Positions 25,694 through 35,085 of a stretch of DNA of 54,810 bases are shown here, piece after piece. The position numbers were made by a program, and so were the translations under genes. The stretch's first letter is position 1. Each line of letters begins with the position of its first letter. This stretch comes from Lentilactobacillus kefiri (lineage in GTDB: Bacteria; Bacillota; Bacilli; Lactobacillales; Lactobacillaceae). The notes under the pieces are model-generated. The model searched no databases and was not told the origin of the DNA. It worked only from the letters and a program-made list of their open reading frames with translations. Location of the stretch: NCBI RefSeq assembly GCF_007989105.1, contig NZ_BJVK01000015.1:1-54810 (forward strand), read 5' to 3'.

Positions 25694-25724
25694 AACACAT
25701 TCACCAATCATTGGCAATGTGTTG
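25694..25724 (-). terminator. Terminator after SemiSWEET gene
   Basis: On the minus strand the stem AACACATTGCCAA / TTGGTGAATGTGTT is followed by TTTTTT. Confidence 0.8.
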
Positions 25725-25732
25725 ATTATCCA

Positions 25733-26044
25733 CTATATAACAGCTGTAATTGCTGCGATGAGCCCAAAAATAACGCCGGGCACATCTGCCACAATCAAAA
25801 TCCAATCCCGCTTTGGCTTAACCCAGCCATATGCAACCCATAATGCAGCGTTGATTGCCGCACAGAAAGGTTGAATAAATGACGTTGGCTGGCCATTCAA
25901 ATTTTGCAGGATTTCACCTATGTATGAAATATACATGATCATATTCGCAACGGTCGCGATATCCCCGATCACTTTTTCCTCACTAAATACCTGTTTGTTC
26001 TCATGTAGTTGACTACCACCAGGGTGACTCAACTGACTTTGCAC
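25733..26044 (-). CDS. SemiSWEET-type sugar transporter (PQ-loop/MtN3 family)
   Basis: Protein of 103 residues with a hydrophilic N-terminus of about 24 residues and three hydrophobic helices: VIGDIATVANMIMYISYIGEI, FIQPFCAAINAALWVAYGW and WILIVADVPGVIFGLIAAITAV. This triple-helix half-transporter pattern, with the N-x-x-x-W-x-x-Y-G segment in the second helix, is that of bacterial SemiSWEETs, which dimerise to move sugars down their gradient. The start is GTG at 26044 with GAGGGG upstream. The extended N-terminus is longer than in typical SemiSWEETs. Sugar preference is unknown. Confidence 0.85.
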   Translation of the reverse strand: MQSQLSHPGGSQLHENKQVFSEEKVIGDIATVANMIMYISYIGEILQNLNGQPTSFIQPFCAAINAALWVAYGWVKPKRDWILIVADVPGVIFGLIAAITAVI

Positions 26045-26100
26045 ACTAACATCCCCTCGTCTCTCTTATGTACCGTGATACCATACTCCAGCAAAGAATA

Positions 26101-26439
26101 CTAGGCATTTTGGAGATTGTATCGAACAATTTCCTGAATTAAATGAACCGGGAGCGGCTGATCAACTGGCAACTGGATGGCCCCGATGCTAGTCTGATAG
26201 TCTTTAAGCTGGTTTTTAAATTCAACAATCGCCTTTGACCCCGGATAAATTCCAATATGATTCTTAAAGTTTGCGAAGTGGATAATGTTTTTATGAAAGT
26301 GAAAGGTTGGCATCCCGTAAGAAATTTTTTCGTCATAATTTTCCGGCATTTGCTCACTGATAATCCGATAAAGTTCATTAAGCTTGGTTTGCCTTGATAC
26401 AGGCTGGTTTTCAATGTATTCTCTCACAAGTTTTTCCAT
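26101..26439 (-). CDS. DUF1801 (YdhG/iron-chaperone-like) protein
   Basis: Protein of 112 residues with the DUF1801 pattern: VREYIENQPVSRQTKLNELY (helix), EKISYGMPTFHFHKNIIHFA, then NHIGIYPGSKAIVEFKNQL and SIGAIQLPVDQPLPVHLIQEIVRYN. This family is frataxin-fold and in Bacillus YdhG is annotated as an intracellular iron chaperone; the biochemical role here is unproven. ATG with AAGAAGG upstream. It stands alone, divergent from the trp promoter. Confidence 0.88.
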   Translation of the reverse strand: MEKLVREYIENQPVSRQTKLNELYRIISEQMPENYDEKISYGMPTFHFHKNIIHFANFKNHIGIYPGSKAIVEFKNQLKDYQTSIGAIQLPVDQPLPVHLIQEIVRYNLQNA

Positions 26440-26489
26440 ATATTCGGCCTTCTTTTTGAAATGTTTTTAAATTATTTAATTAAAATCTG

Positions 26490-26518
26490 TTGACAAACAC
26501 ATTATAAGGCTCTAATAT
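26490..26518 (+). promoter_or_regulatory. Promoter of the trp operon
   Basis: Consensus TTGACA (26490-26495), 17-base spacer, TAATAT (26513-26518). Transcription starts near 26525, giving a leader of about 340 nt to the first ribosome binding site. Confidence 0.85.
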
Positions 26519-26524
26519 ACAAAG

Positions 26525-26845
26525 CAACAATTAATTCGTCCATAAAACCGATGAAGTGGAGATCAAGATCATTGTGCACGCAAAGAGAGCTGCCGTTGCT
26601 GAGAGTGCAGTCGAACGCAGATGATTAAATGGACCACTGAGGGTTCTTCCGAAAGTTACCGAGTACGGAGAAACGTGTTGACATACGTAAGTTGTCGGAG
26701 GGATGTTAGTCCCTTGCTAAGAGTGATTAATTGGGGAACTTAACAGATACAATCTATCTCCCCTGATTAATTGAACTAAGGTGGCACCGCGGAATAATCC
26801 GTCCTTAACAATCAACTTTGTTATGGACGGATTATTTTTTTGAAT
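26525..26845 (+). promoter_or_regulatory. T-box leader, tryptophan-specific
   Basis: Canonical tRNA-sensing leader. The T-box sequence AAGGTGGCACCGCG is at 26778-26791 and is followed by a terminator (26793-26840) with AATAATCCGTCC / GGACGGATTATT and a T run. In the Stem I region the specifier-loop position reads TGG followed by A (26632-26634), i.e. a Trp codon. Uncharged tRNA-Trp would stabilise the antiterminator and turn on the trp genes. Confidence 0.93.
26793..26843 (+). terminator. T-box attenuator terminator
   Basis: Twelve-base-pair stem AATAATCCGTCC / GGACGGATTATT followed by seven T; it competes with the T-box antiterminator. Confidence 0.9.
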
Positions 26846-26862
26846 AAATGGAGGTCACACTT

Positions 26863-26901
26863 ATGAAAAAAGAAATTAAACGATGGCAAATCATAGATTG
26901 A
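26863..26901 (+). other. Twelve-codon mini-ORF between T-box and trpD, possible trpE remnant
   Basis: An ATG at 26863 has an excellent GGAGGT site eight bases upstream but reads only MKKEIKRWQIID before TGA. It contains one Trp codon. From 26909, in another frame and open into trpD, comes [18 protein letters not shown]. The arrangement looks like the scar of a deleted upstream gene (trpE and trpG are absent) but a functional leader peptide cannot be excluded. Confidence 0.35.
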
Positions 26902-26995
26902 ACTTTAAATTACTGAAACTAGACACTTACTAGAACAGCTGCTCCAAGCAGATAACCGCTTGGATCCGCTCACTAAATATTTGGAGGAACTCATT

Positions 26996-28021
26996 ATGAT
27001 AAAACAAGCCATTGAAAAAGTTGTAAACCACGAAGATCTTACATTTGAAGAAAGCCAATTAGTTCTTGATGAAATTATGAACGGTGAAACTTCTGAAATT
27101 GAAACTGCCAGCCTTTTAACCGCACTAACTGCTAAGAATCCAACCATTGATGAAATTGCCGGCGCTGCTTCATCAATGAGAAATCACGCTTTGAAATTCC
27201 CAGAAGCCGGCAACGTTTTGGAAATTGTCGGTACTGGCGGTGACAAAGCCAACACATTCAACATTTCAACGACCAGCGCGATTGTCGTTGCCGCTACCGG
27301 AACCAGAGTTGCCAAGCATGGCAACCGGGCCGCTTCATCCAAGAGCGGTGCTGCCGATGTCTTTGAAGCACTTGGCTTAGACATCAACGAAGATCCCGCA
27401 ACCAGCTTCCAAAGCCTTCAGGAAAACAACCTTTGCTTCCTGTTCGCTCAGGAATATCACAAATCAATGAAGTATGTCGCTCCGGTTCGTAAGGAACTCG
27501 GAATCCGCACCATCTTCAATATTCTTGGACCTCTGGCCAACCCAGCTCATCCAACCAGCCAACTCCTGGGCGTTTACGATGAAAGCTTGATTGAACCACT
27601 GGCAAATGTTTTGAAGAAGTTAGGCGTTAAAAATGCCATGGTTATCCACGGCCGTGACGGTCTTGATGAAATGACCGTAACCGATGAAACCGCCGTTGTG
27701 GAATTACGTGACGGTAAGCTCACCAAATACACATTAACCCCTGAACAATTCAGCTTGAAGCGTGCTAAACGCGAAGATGTCGTTGGTGGAACACCAGAAG
27801 AAAATGGTCAAATTACCCGTGATATTCTTGCCGGTAAAAAAGGCCCCAAGAGAGACATTGTCTTACTTAACGCTGGTTCAGCATTGCATCTAGCCCACCC
27901 GGAATTAACCATTCAGGAAGGAATCAACTTGGCTGCCAAAGCAATCGATGAAGGCAAGGCTCAAGTAGAACTCAACCGAATGATCACATTCTCCAACAAA
28001 CGCAAGGACGTGGTTGCATGA
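26996..28021 (+). CDS. trpD: Anthranilate phosphoribosyltransferase
   Basis: Protein of 341 residues that joins anthranilate to PRPP. The PRPP-binding glycine-rich loop [17 protein letters not shown] and the anthranilate site [21 protein letters not shown] are intact, as is the second metal-site region [12 protein letters not shown]. The start is ATG at 26996, with TTGGAGGAAC ten bases upstream; an in-frame TTG at 26960 gives only an unrelated N-terminal extension. It is the first intact gene after the T-box and overlaps trpC by four bases. Confidence 0.97.
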   Translation: MIKQAIEKVVNHEDLTFEESQLVLDEIMNGETSEIETASLLTALTAKNPTIDEIAGAASSMRNHALKFPEAGNVLEIVGTGGDKANTFNISTTSAIVVAATGTRVAKHGNRAASSKSGAADVFEALGLDINEDPATSFQSLQENNLCFLFAQEYHKSMKYVAPVRKELGIRTIFNILGPLANPAHPTSQLLGVYDESLIEPLANVLKKLGVKNAMVIHGRDGLDEMTVTDETAVVELRDGKLTKYTLTPEQFSLKRAKREDVVGGTPEENGQITRDILAGKKGPKRDIVLLNAGSALHLAHPELTIQEGINLAAKAIDEGKAQVELNRMITFSNKRKDVVA

Positions 28022-28806
28022 TTTTAGATGATTTGGTAGCCGCAACTAAGAAACGGCTACACAGACATGAAGCAAAAAAGCCGTTGGCCGAATTAAAGCA
28101 GGAAGTTCAACAGATGCTTGCTGATTCCAAGCCCAACTTTCTGGATGTGTTAAATCAGCCAGGACTTCACGTTATCTCCGAAGTCAAAAAGGCATCCCCA
28201 TCCAAAGGAACCATCGTTAAAGACTTTCCATATTTAAACATTGCCAAAAGCTACGATCAAGCCGGAGCCGATGCCATTTCCGTCCTAACCGAACCTGACT
28301 TTTTCAATGGTCATCTTCATTATTTAAAAGAAATCAGCCGGGAAGTCTCAGCCCCAACCCTTCGAAAGGACTTCACCATTGACCCTTACATGATTTACGA
28401 AGCCAAAGCCAATGGTGCTTCCATCATTTTGATCATCGTTGCGATTGTCAATGATCAACAATTGAAGGAATACCGGGAACTGGCCGAAAGCTTGGGCATG
28501 CAGGCAATCGTTGAAGCCTATACCGCTGATGAAGTGACCAGAGCATTAAAGTCCGGCGCCAAAATCATTGGTATCAACAACCGGAACCTCAAAGACTTCA
28601 AAGTGGATTTTCAAAACAGCTTGAAGCTGCGGGCAATGATTCCTGCAGGCATCCCGGTTGTCGCTGAGAGTGGCATCAAAACTCAAGAAGATGTTGAAAC
28701 ACTAGCCAGTGCCGGCTTCAATGCCATTCTTATGGGCGAAACGCTTATGAGAGCCAATAATAAACAGCAATTAATTAAAGAATTCAAAGAAGCTCCAATC
28801 AGTTAA
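28018..28806 (+). CDS. trpC: Indole-3-glycerol-phosphate synthase
   Basis: TIM-barrel enzyme of 262 residues that closes the indole ring. Conserved segments are [15 protein letters not shown] (catalytic Lys), [12 protein letters not shown] (Glu), [15 protein letters not shown] (catalytic Lys), [15 protein letters not shown] and [12 protein letters not shown]. Start ATG overlaps the trpD stop as ATGA, so the two are translationally coupled. Separate from trpF, as usual in Firmicutes. Confidence 0.97.
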   Translation: MILDDLVAATKKRLHRHEAKKPLAELKQEVQQMLADSKPNFLDVLNQPGLHVISEVKKASPSKGTIVKDFPYLNIAKSYDQAGADAISVLTEPDFFNGHLHYLKEISREVSAPTLRKDFTIDPYMIYEAKANGASIILIIVAIVNDQQLKEYRELAESLGMQAIVEAYTADEVTRALKSGAKIIGINNRNLKDFKVDFQNSLKLRAMIPAGIPVVAESGIKTQEDVETLASAGFNAILMGETLMRANNKQQLIKEFKEAPIS

Positions 28807-28825
28807 ACCTTCAGGAGGTGTAAGC

Positions 28826-29413
28826 ATGGTTAAAGTTAAAATTTGCGGGTTAATGAAACCTGATGATATTCAAGCAGTTAATGAAGCTCAAGCCGACTTT
28901 GCCGGGTTTGTATTTGCCCCCAGCCGACACTATGTTTCATTAGAAACTGCCCTATCATTACAAACCGAATTAAATCCCGAAATTCAAAAAGTTGGCGTTT
29001 TTGTCAAAGAATCAGTTGCCGAGATCATTGCGATTCACCAAGCCGGTGCCATCGACATTGCACAGCTGCACGGTAAAAGCACCCCTGAAGAAATTGCCGA
29101 ATTACAAGATGCCGGACTCAAAGTTATCCAGGTATTTGAACGTCAATCGATCAACGATCAATCATCCGCAGACTACTTGATGGTTGATAGCGGAAAAGGT
29201 TCCGGCCAGACACTGAACTGGGAATCCATTCCCCACACCAACCGAACAATGATCCTGGCTGGCGGTTTAAATCCAAGTAATGTCCGCCATGCAGTGGATG
29301 TTGTCAATCCGGATATCGTCGATGTCTCGACCGGAGTCGAAACCAACGGTCAAAAAGATCCGGCAAAAATCATGAACTTTATAAAAAACGCGAAAGAGGA
29401 ATATGTGCTATGA
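28826..29413 (+). CDS. trpF: Phosphoribosylanthranilate isomerase
   Basis: TIM-barrel isomerase of 195 residues acting between TrpD and TrpC. The catalytic Cys is in [11 protein letters not shown] and the phosphate site is in [15 protein letters not shown]. Others are LQLHG-like [22 protein letters not shown] (catalytic Asp) and [18 protein letters not shown] precedes the ATG. It overlaps trpB by four bases. Confidence 0.96.
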   Translation: MVKVKICGLMKPDDIQAVNEAQADFAGFVFAPSRHYVSLETALSLQTELNPEIQKVGVFVKESVAEIIAIHQAGAIDIAQLHGKSTPEEIAELQDAGLKVIQVFERQSINDQSSADYLMVDSGKGSGQTLNWESIPHTNRTMILAGGLNPSNVRHAVDVVNPDIVDVSTGVETNGQKDPAKIMNFIKNAKEEYVL

Positions 29414-30627
29414 AAAATTTAACTGAAGCAAAACAAACTAAACGTCCAGGAATCTTCGCCAATACATACGGCGGCCAATACATTCCCGAAACCTTGATGA
29501 CTGAACTTGAAAAAGTTGATAAAGCATTTCATACCTTGAAAGACGATCCTGATTTTCAAGCTGAATTACATGATCTGCTGGTAAATTACGCCAACCGACC
29601 ATCCCTTCTCTACTATGCCAAAAACATGACTGAAGACCTTGGCGGTGCCAAAATCTACCTCAAACGAGAAGATTTAAACCATACTGGTGCCCACAAGATC
29701 AACAACGTTATCGGCCAAGCCTTACTCGCCAAGCATTTAGGCAAGAAACGCCTAATCGCTGAAACTGGTGCCGGCCAACACGGTGTTGCCACTGCAACGA
29801 TTGCGGCATTATTCGGGATGGAATGTGAAATCTTCATGGGTAAGGAAGACACCGACCGTCAAAAACTAAACGTCTACCGGATGGAATTATTGGGTGCCAA
29901 AGTTCATCCCGTTACCACCGGTTCAATGGTATTAAAAGATGCCATCAACGCCACTTTACAGGAATGGGCTAGTCGTTCCGAAGACACCTTCTATGTAATG
30001 GGTTCAGCTGTGGGTCCTTATCCATTCCCAGAAATGGTTAAATATTTCCAAAGTGTCATTAGTAAGGAATCCAAGCAACAACTCAAAGCCAAGGAAAACA
30101 CATTACCTGATATGGTTGTTGCCTGTGTCGGCGGTGGTAGTAATGCCATTGGTAGTTTTGCCGATTACATCGACGACCCAAGCGTTAAGTTAGTCGGCGT
30201 TGAAGCAGCCGGAAAAGGCGTTAACAGTGACAAGACAGCCGCTACCATCGAACGTGGAACAGTCGGTATCTTCCATGGAATGAAGTCATTGTTCCTCCAA
30301 AATGAAGACGGCCAAATCAACCCGGTTTACTCAATTTCAGCCGGATTGGATTACCCAGGCGTTGGCCCTGAACATGCAGCGCTTGCCAAAGAAGGCCGAG
30401 CTCAATACGTTGGTATTACTGATGATGAAGCCGTTGCCGCATTTGAATATATTGCCCGTCAAGAAGGCATCGTTGCGGCAATTGAAAGCTGTCACGCAGT
30501 TGCTTACGTTGAAAAGATTGCCCCAACAATGTCCAAGGATCAGATTATTGTCTGCACCCTCTCAGGACGAGGCGATAAAGACGTTGCCAGCATCGCTAAA
30601 TACAAAGGAGTAGATATCGATGAGTAA
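29410..30627 (+). CDS. trpB: Tryptophan synthase beta chain
   Basis: PLP enzyme of 405 residues that joins indole to serine. The Schiff-base lysine is Lys96 in [11 protein letters not shown] and the catalytic Glu is in [11 protein letters not shown]. The PLP phosphate loop is [10 protein letters not shown], and the C-terminal serine site LSGRGDKDV is present. Start GAGGAATATGTGCT then ATG, overlapping trpF. TrpB overlaps trpA by eight bases, consistent with stoichiometric alpha-beta complex formation. Confidence 0.97.
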   Translation: MKNLTEAKQTKRPGIFANTYGGQYIPETLMTELEKVDKAFHTLKDDPDFQAELHDLLVNYANRPSLLYYAKNMTEDLGGAKIYLKREDLNHTGAHKINNVIGQALLAKHLGKKRLIAETGAGQHGVATATIAALFGMECEIFMGKEDTDRQKLNVYRMELLGAKVHPVTTGSMVLKDAINATLQEWASRSEDTFYVMGSAVGPYPFPEMVKYFQSVISKESKQQLKAKENTLPDMVVACVGGGSNAIGSFADYIDDPSVKLVGVEAAGKGVNSDKTAATIERGTVGIFHGMKSLFLQNEDGQINPVYSISAGLDYPGVGPEHAALAKEGRAQYVGITDDEAVAAFEYIARQEGIVAAIESCHAVAYVEKIAPTMSKDQIIVCTLSGRGDKDVASIAKYKGVDIDE

Positions 30628-31411
30628 TTTATCTGAAATTTTTAAAAACCATAAAGCATTTATTCCGTTTGTCGTTGCTGACGACCCGGATTTTGATACC
30701 ACTGTTGCCAATATTGTTGCCTTAGCCGAAGGTGGCGCTGACATTGTTGAAGTTGGAATTCCCTTCTCCGATCCAATCGCTGATGGTGGTGTGATTCAAG
30801 CTGCCGACCTGCGGGCATTTGATGCCGGCGTCCGTACCAAGACGGTCTTTCAAATCGTCGAAGCAGCCAGAAAACAGACCGACGTGCCAATCGTCTTTCT
30901 GACTTACTTAAACATCGTCTTCAAATATGGTTACGATGCCTTTTGTAAAAAGTGTCAGGACTTGGACGTTTCCGGTCTGGTCATTCCCGATATGCCTTAC
31001 GAAAGCCGGGACGAAATCGTCCCAATAGCCGACAAATATGACATTGATATCATTCCATTAATCGCCCCAACCTCCGGCCACCGGGTCGAAAAGATCGCAA
31101 AGGCCGCTTCCGGATTTATCTACGTCGTTTCATCACTTGGAATCACTGGTGAACGAAATGAATTCTTCGATGGATTAAAAGATCTGGTTGCTGAAATTAA
31201 AAAGTACACTGACGTTCCAACCGCAATCGGCTTTGGTGTCCATACACCTGAGCAGGCCAAGACAATGGCCGGCATTGCAGATGGTGTCATAATCGGCAGT
31301 GCAATTGTTGATATTGTTGCCAAGCAAAAGCAAAATGCCCCTCAAGCTGTTAAGGAATTTACCAAATCAATTCGAGCAGCAGTTGATGAAACTGAAAAAG
31401 CGAATGTATAA
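30620..31411 (+). CDS. trpA: Tryptophan synthase alpha chain
   Basis: TIM-barrel lyase of 263 residues splitting indole-3-glycerol phosphate and channelling indole to TrpB. Catalytic Glu and Asp are in [14 protein letters not shown], and the phosphate-binding segments are SSLGITGER and GFGVHTPEQ with the final [18 protein letters not shown] within the trpB end precedes the ATG. Last gene of the operon, ending at a terminator. Confidence 0.97.
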   Translation: MSNLSEIFKNHKAFIPFVVADDPDFDTTVANIVALAEGGADIVEVGIPFSDPIADGGVIQAADLRAFDAGVRTKTVFQIVEAARKQTDVPIVFLTYLNIVFKYGYDAFCKKCQDLDVSGLVIPDMPYESRDEIVPIADKYDIDIIPLIAPTSGHRVEKIAKAASGFIYVVSSLGITGERNEFFDGLKDLVAEIKKYTDVPTAIGFGVHTPEQAKTMAGIADGVIIGSAIVDIVAKQKQNAPQAVKEFTKSIRAAVDETEKANV

Positions 31412-31412
31412 A

Positions 31413-31456
31413 AAGAGTTCCCGATGCAATGACGATATTGTATCGGGAACTTTTCT
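31413..31456 (+). terminator. Terminator of the trp operon
   Basis: Stem AAGAGTTCCCGAT / ATCGGGAACTTTT with an inner GCAAT/ATTGT extension. Confidence 0.85.
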
Positions 31457-31553
31457 TGAGTTTATGTCTATTTTTATATAGTTATCCCAAATTAAATCCG
31501 GTATATTGATCATCGGATTTATGACATTAGTTGTGGAGCTGATAAAATTTGGC

Positions 31554-31671
31554 CAAAAAAATAACCGCCAATAACTTTAGCCAGTCTGCGGTTATTAATT
31601 AACTAAAGAAGTGCTACCGTCTTAAACGGTTTCCACAAGGGAAGTCCTGTTGTCGCAGGGCTTCTTTTTAT
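31554..31671 (-). ncRNA. Candidate small RNA, about 118 nt
   Basis: On the minus strand a promoter (TATAAT at 31678-31683) is followed by hairpin GAAG-CCCTG / CAGGACTTC, hairpin ACCGT-ttaag-ACGGT inside GTG/CAC, an A/T-rich linker TTAGTTAATTAA, and a perfect terminator AATAACCGC / GCGGTTATT with seven T. No open reading frame with a ribosome binding site is present. The opposite strand also carries a hairpin plus T run (31641-31669), so expression from the other strand is an alternative. Confidence 0.5.
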
Positions 31672-31677
31672 GTTTTT

Positions 31678-31707
31678 ATTATATCACGCACCCACTATAA
31701 ACGGCAA
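31678..31707 (-). promoter_or_regulatory. Promoter of the candidate small RNA
   Basis: Minus strand TTGCCG (31702-31707), 18-base spacer, TATAAT (31678-31683). Confidence 0.5.
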
Positions 31708-31858
31708 AACATATCAAATAATTCCTAACATATATCCCTCCTTTACACATATTATCCATAATATCGCCCTAATTCATCCTTTAAGGGAATCCTAAAACCA
31801 ATTGTACCCATGATATACTGAAACCAATAAATCATTTCAAATATTGGAGGCCAATACA

Positions 31859-32374
31859 TTGGTAAAAATTGCAGTCATCTTGGGATCCGTCCGCAGTAAG
31901 CTCGGGGAATCCATTCTTAAATACCTACAATCACGTTTTTCAGATAATGAAGAAGTCACTTACGATTGGATTCGGTTGGAAGACTTTCCACTAGAACCCT
32001 ATCACCATGACGAAACACCATTATCCAACCCCATCAGCCATTTAACATCCGGTGAACAGAAGTGGCTTGATCGCTTAAAGAACAACGACGGATACGTTAT
32101 TTTAACCCCTGAATACGACCATGCCATTCCGGGAGTCTTAAAAAATGCCCTGGATTACGTTGGCCCTGAAGTCGATCACAAGCCGGTTCAAATGCTGAAG
32201 ATGATCGTTTTGCCGACACCAGTGTTGTTATGGAACGCGAACGATAATTTTACTGAAGCCGGTAAGTTGATTACCAATGCCGATAACAGTGACCACTTTG
32301 AACAGCGCCTGAAAGAAGCCTTTCACGAAATTACTTTTTACACTCAACTGTTTCACGATCATCCATTTAAATAA
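31859..32374 (+). CDS. NADPH-dependent FMN reductase family protein
   Basis: Flavodoxin-fold protein of 171 residues. The N-terminal phosphate-binding strand-loop is VKIAVILGSVRSKLGESI, and the flavin-ring segment is YVILTPEYDHAIPGVLKNALDYVGPE, the T-P-E-Y-x-x-x-x-P-G-x-L-K-N-A-L-D signature of this family. It reduces quinones, azo dyes or free flavin with NAD(P)H; exact substrate unknown. The TTG at 31859 is chosen because TTGGAGG lies eight bases upstream. It is followed after 12 bases by a probable acetyltransferase gene, likely one transcript. Confidence 0.92.
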   Translation: MVKIAVILGSVRSKLGESILKYLQSRFSDNEEVTYDWIRLEDFPLEPYHHDETPLSNPISHLTSGEQKWLDRLKNNDGYVILTPEYDHAIPGVLKNALDYVGPEVDHKPVQMLKMIVLPTPVLLWNANDNFTEAGKLITNADNSDHFEQRLKEAFHEITFYTQLFHDHPFK

Positions 32375-32386
32375 CAGAGGCGACTT

Positions 32387-33244
32387 ATGCGACCAATTCT
32401 TCCAAATAAAACTGAATTTATCCCTCACGCACCAGCCAACGAACACGAGATCTTTATGGCCATGCGCACCTATCCGGATAACGTCAAAGTCTACCATCCC
32501 CACGGCCGCATTGACGCCACGTCGGTCTTTTGGCACAACAAATTACATCCAAATGCCCTAAACTTTGCGGTTTACGTTGATCCAAAAGCAACTGATCAGG
32601 ACATTCTCTTCAAGCGAATTCTTGACGATATTGAAAAGCTGGCTTGGAAGTTTTCCGACGACCGCATGATCACCCGGGACTACGCGCCTCAGCATCCCTT
32701 TAACAAATGGCTGACGTCCAGACATTTCCGCCTGGTCAACAGCGAAATGACTGCGGATCTGCCTCTCGGCAAGCTGTCATTAGGGAATGCCAATCAGCCA
32801 CAAAATATCGAGTTAATCAGCTTCGGCAAGCTGTTTCAACAGCCTGATTTATCCAAAACCGTTTTGGAAACCAGCCAAGCGGAATATCGCAACCAACAAA
32901 GTTTCAATCCGGCAGCTCCGGTTGCTCAAACTGATTGGGACGTGTTGGTATCCCATAATGCGATTCAAACCTGCCCATTTGCTGTACTGGATAACGATCA
33001 CAGCATCGCTGCTTTCAGCTTCCTATACAAAATTGACGATAAAACCGCCCAACTGGGGATAATGTATGGCACCGATGCCAATTCGTTGAATACGTTGCTA
33101 AACCAGCAGCTGCAATGGCTCCAAAGCCACTATCAGACTTTAACCGGCGAATTTCAAATGCGCAGCAAGCTCGACATGAAGATTTTTCAAAGCCTGCCAT
33201 TTGCCGAAGTGAACAAATACGAAACATATATGCGGCTATCATAA
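32387..33244 (+). CDS. Hypothetical protein, possible acetyltransferase (GNAT-like)
   Basis: Soluble protein of 285 residues without signal peptide. The C-terminal half (about residues 180-285) has a GNAT-like flow: WDVLVSHNAIQTCPFAVLDN, SIAAFSFLYKIDDKTAQLGIMYG, then a helix and MKIFQSLPFAEVNKYETYMRL, typical of the last strands. The pyrophosphate loop is not conserved, so I would not call it an active acetyltransferase. The N-terminal half has no recognised motif. It is 12 bp downstream of the FMN reductase gene with AGAGGCG before the ATG, so the two are likely co-transcribed. Confidence 0.6.
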   Translation: MRPILPNKTEFIPHAPANEHEIFMAMRTYPDNVKVYHPHGRIDATSVFWHNKLHPNALNFAVYVDPKATDQDILFKRILDDIEKLAWKFSDDRMITRDYAPQHPFNKWLTSRHFRLVNSEMTADLPLGKLSLGNANQPQNIELISFGKLFQQPDLSKTVLETSQAEYRNQQSFNPAAPVAQTDWDVLVSHNAIQTCPFAVLDNDHSIAAFSFLYKIDDKTAQLGIMYGTDANSLNTLLNQQLQWLQSHYQTLTGEFQMRSKLDMKIFQSLPFAEVNKYETYMRLS

Positions 33245-33285
33245 AAAGGCCAACCATCGTCATAAAGACGGTGATTGACCTTTTT
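33243..33285. terminator. Bidirectional terminator
   Basis: Stem AAAAAGGCCAACCATCGTC / GACGGTGATTGACCTTTTT (imperfect) with an ATAAA loop, between convergent genes. Confidence 0.85.
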
Positions 33286-33295
33286 GAATCGTTTT

Positions 33296-34903
33296 TTATT
33301 GGAAATGTTTGTATCTGAAATATTTATAGCCAAGCTTATGATTAAACATCGTGTCAGACAAGCCGGTGCGATTGGCCATGAAAATGTAAATTCCCAGTGT
33401 AACAAGACCAAATACGACACAGTACATGAATGCCGAAATGAGCCCGCTTGGGAAAATGAATTGGTGAACGCCCCAAGTCAATGCCATCACAATCGCAAAG
33501 AACAACAGGTTAACCAAAACGCTGACTTTTAATTTGCCAAATGGAACGTGGAATTCATACATAATCTCACCATAGCTCAATAGGCAGATGAAGCCAAAGC
33601 CGATTGCCGTTGAGATGATAGCACCAAATCCCTGGAGAAGAATGACCAAAGGAATTTGGAACAATAACTTGGCAATCAACCCGACGAACAGATAATACAT
33701 GGCTTTCTTACTGTAGTGAAGTGCCTGCAGCAAGGTCAATCCGTTAATGGCCAAGCCCAGCATCAGACTTTGAAGAATGTTGGCTGCCAGGTATTTGCCG
33801 CCCAGTAAGCTGAACGAGAAGAAGATCCCATTGGTTTCATAAGACAGACCACATAGAATCGTCACGATCGGCAACAGGACAAACATCAGCATGTTGACGT
33901 TTTGAAAAATTAGGTCACCGACGTTGGATTTTTTGGATGCCTGACTGTTTGCCAGCAAAGGCAGTGTCGTCTCGGCAACGGCCAACGCCAACGAAACAAC
34001 AACGGTTGTAATCTTCGTTGGGTTAGCGGAAAACAGCGTGTAAATATATTGCGTATATTCGGCAGAAAAGTGCTGAACGCCCTGCATAACCTGTTTGAAG
34101 AACAACTGGTCAATTAACTGACTTAACGTAATTCCGGATCCAACAATGACAAACGGAATTGATTCATAGGCAATCATCGTAAAGATCTTCTTGATACTGG
34201 TTAAATCAAACGGCTTACTCTTTTCAGCCAATTTGGCATAGTTTGCGGTTTGTTTTCGATAATAGATCCCCAGGTAGATATAACTGGCAACAGCACCGAC
34301 AAAGGCGGCCATCACACTGAGATAAACGGCTTCAATATAACTGCGATGAAGAACGTTAATCACAATGTAAGTTGATCCCAGGATAAACACAATCCGGATA
34401 AACTGTTCCCAAAGTTGAGAAACACCATATGGCTTTAAATCCTGGTTACCCTGAAACCAGCCTCTAATACTGCTCATGGACGGTAAAATGACGATTGCGG
34501 GTACCAATACTCGAATGGATGTAATCGCACTCTGAGTGGAAACCACAGGGCTATTCTTGGCAATCACCGGGGCAATCACCCACAAAATGATTCCGCAGAT
34601 AATTCCCGACAGCAGCATGACAAACGAACCAACCTTTGCTAACTGACGTGAATTCAAAAATTTATTTTGACCATTATAAATGGCAACCCGCCGGGCAATT
34701 GCTGACGGAAAGCCGGCAGTTCCCAAGGCAATAAAGAGACCATAAGGGTTATACGAGGCGTTGAATAAAGCCATCGCAACGTTCTTATGGGCAGGTGAAC
34801 CAATCATATACAGCCAGGGAATTAAATAAATGATGCCAAGGACCCGTGAAAAGATACTTCCAAAGGATAGCCAGAAGGAACCTGACATGATTTTTTTATT
34901 CAT
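33296..34903 (-). CDS. Polysaccharide biosynthesis/lipid-flippase family membrane protein (MurJ/SpoVB-like)
   Basis: MOP-superfamily protein of about 535 residues with some 14 hydrophobic segments. Typical features are the N-terminal SGSFWLSFGSIFSRVLGIIYLIPW, ALGTAGFPSAIARRVAIYN, then SSIRGWFQGNQDLKPYGVSQLWEQFIRI, which is a signature of the SpoVB/MurJ-like putative polysaccharide transporters in Firmicutes. It probably flips lipid-linked cell-wall or glycan precursors. The start is uncertain: no good ribosome binding site precedes ATG 34903 or GTG 34915. It stands alone and is not close to a wall cluster. Confidence 0.88.
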   Translation of the reverse strand: MNKKIMSGSFWLSFGSIFSRVLGIIYLIPWLYMIGSPAHKNVAMALFNASYNPYGLFIALGTAGFPSAIARRVAIYNGQNKFLNSRQLAKVGSFVMLLSGIICGIILWVIAPVIAKNSPVVSTQSAITSIRVLVPAIVILPSMSSIRGWFQGNQDLKPYGVSQLWEQFIRIVFILGSTYIVINVLHRSYIEAVYLSVMAAFVGAVASYIYLGIYYRKQTANYAKLAEKSKPFDLTSIKKIFTMIAYESIPFVIVGSGITLSQLIDQLFFKQVMQGVQHFSAEYTQYIYTLFSANPTKITTVVVSLALAVAETTLPLLANSQASKKSNVGDLIFQNVNMLMFVLLPIVTILCGLSYETNGIFFSFSLLGGKYLAANILQSLMLGLAINGLTLLQALHYSKKAMYYLFVGLIAKLLFQIPLVILLQGFGAIISTAIGFGFICLLSYGEIMYEFHVPFGKLKVSVLVNLLFFAIVMALTWGVHQFIFPSGLISAFMYCVVFGLVTLGIYIFMANRTGLSDTMFNHKLGYKYFRYKHFQ

Positions 34904-34978
34904 GGAGAAACGCACACTTTCTATAATTTCTAGTAAACATCATTATAGTATGTTTTGAGTGAGTTTGCTATCACAGAA

Positions 34979-35018
34979 AAAAAGCCGGGGCAAAAGCATC
35001 AACTTTTGTCCCGGCCAT
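34979..35018 (-). terminator. GC-rich terminator hairpin (repeat type)
   Basis: On the minus strand the stem GCCGGGACAAAAG / CTTTTGCCCCGGC is followed by seven T. It closely resembles the hairpin at 24755-24803. Confidence 0.88.
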
Positions 35019-35085
35019 TTAACTTTATCTGGTTTGTGGATTTGTTGGAAGTCCACGTTTTAAGCACAACTAAATGGAAACCCTG

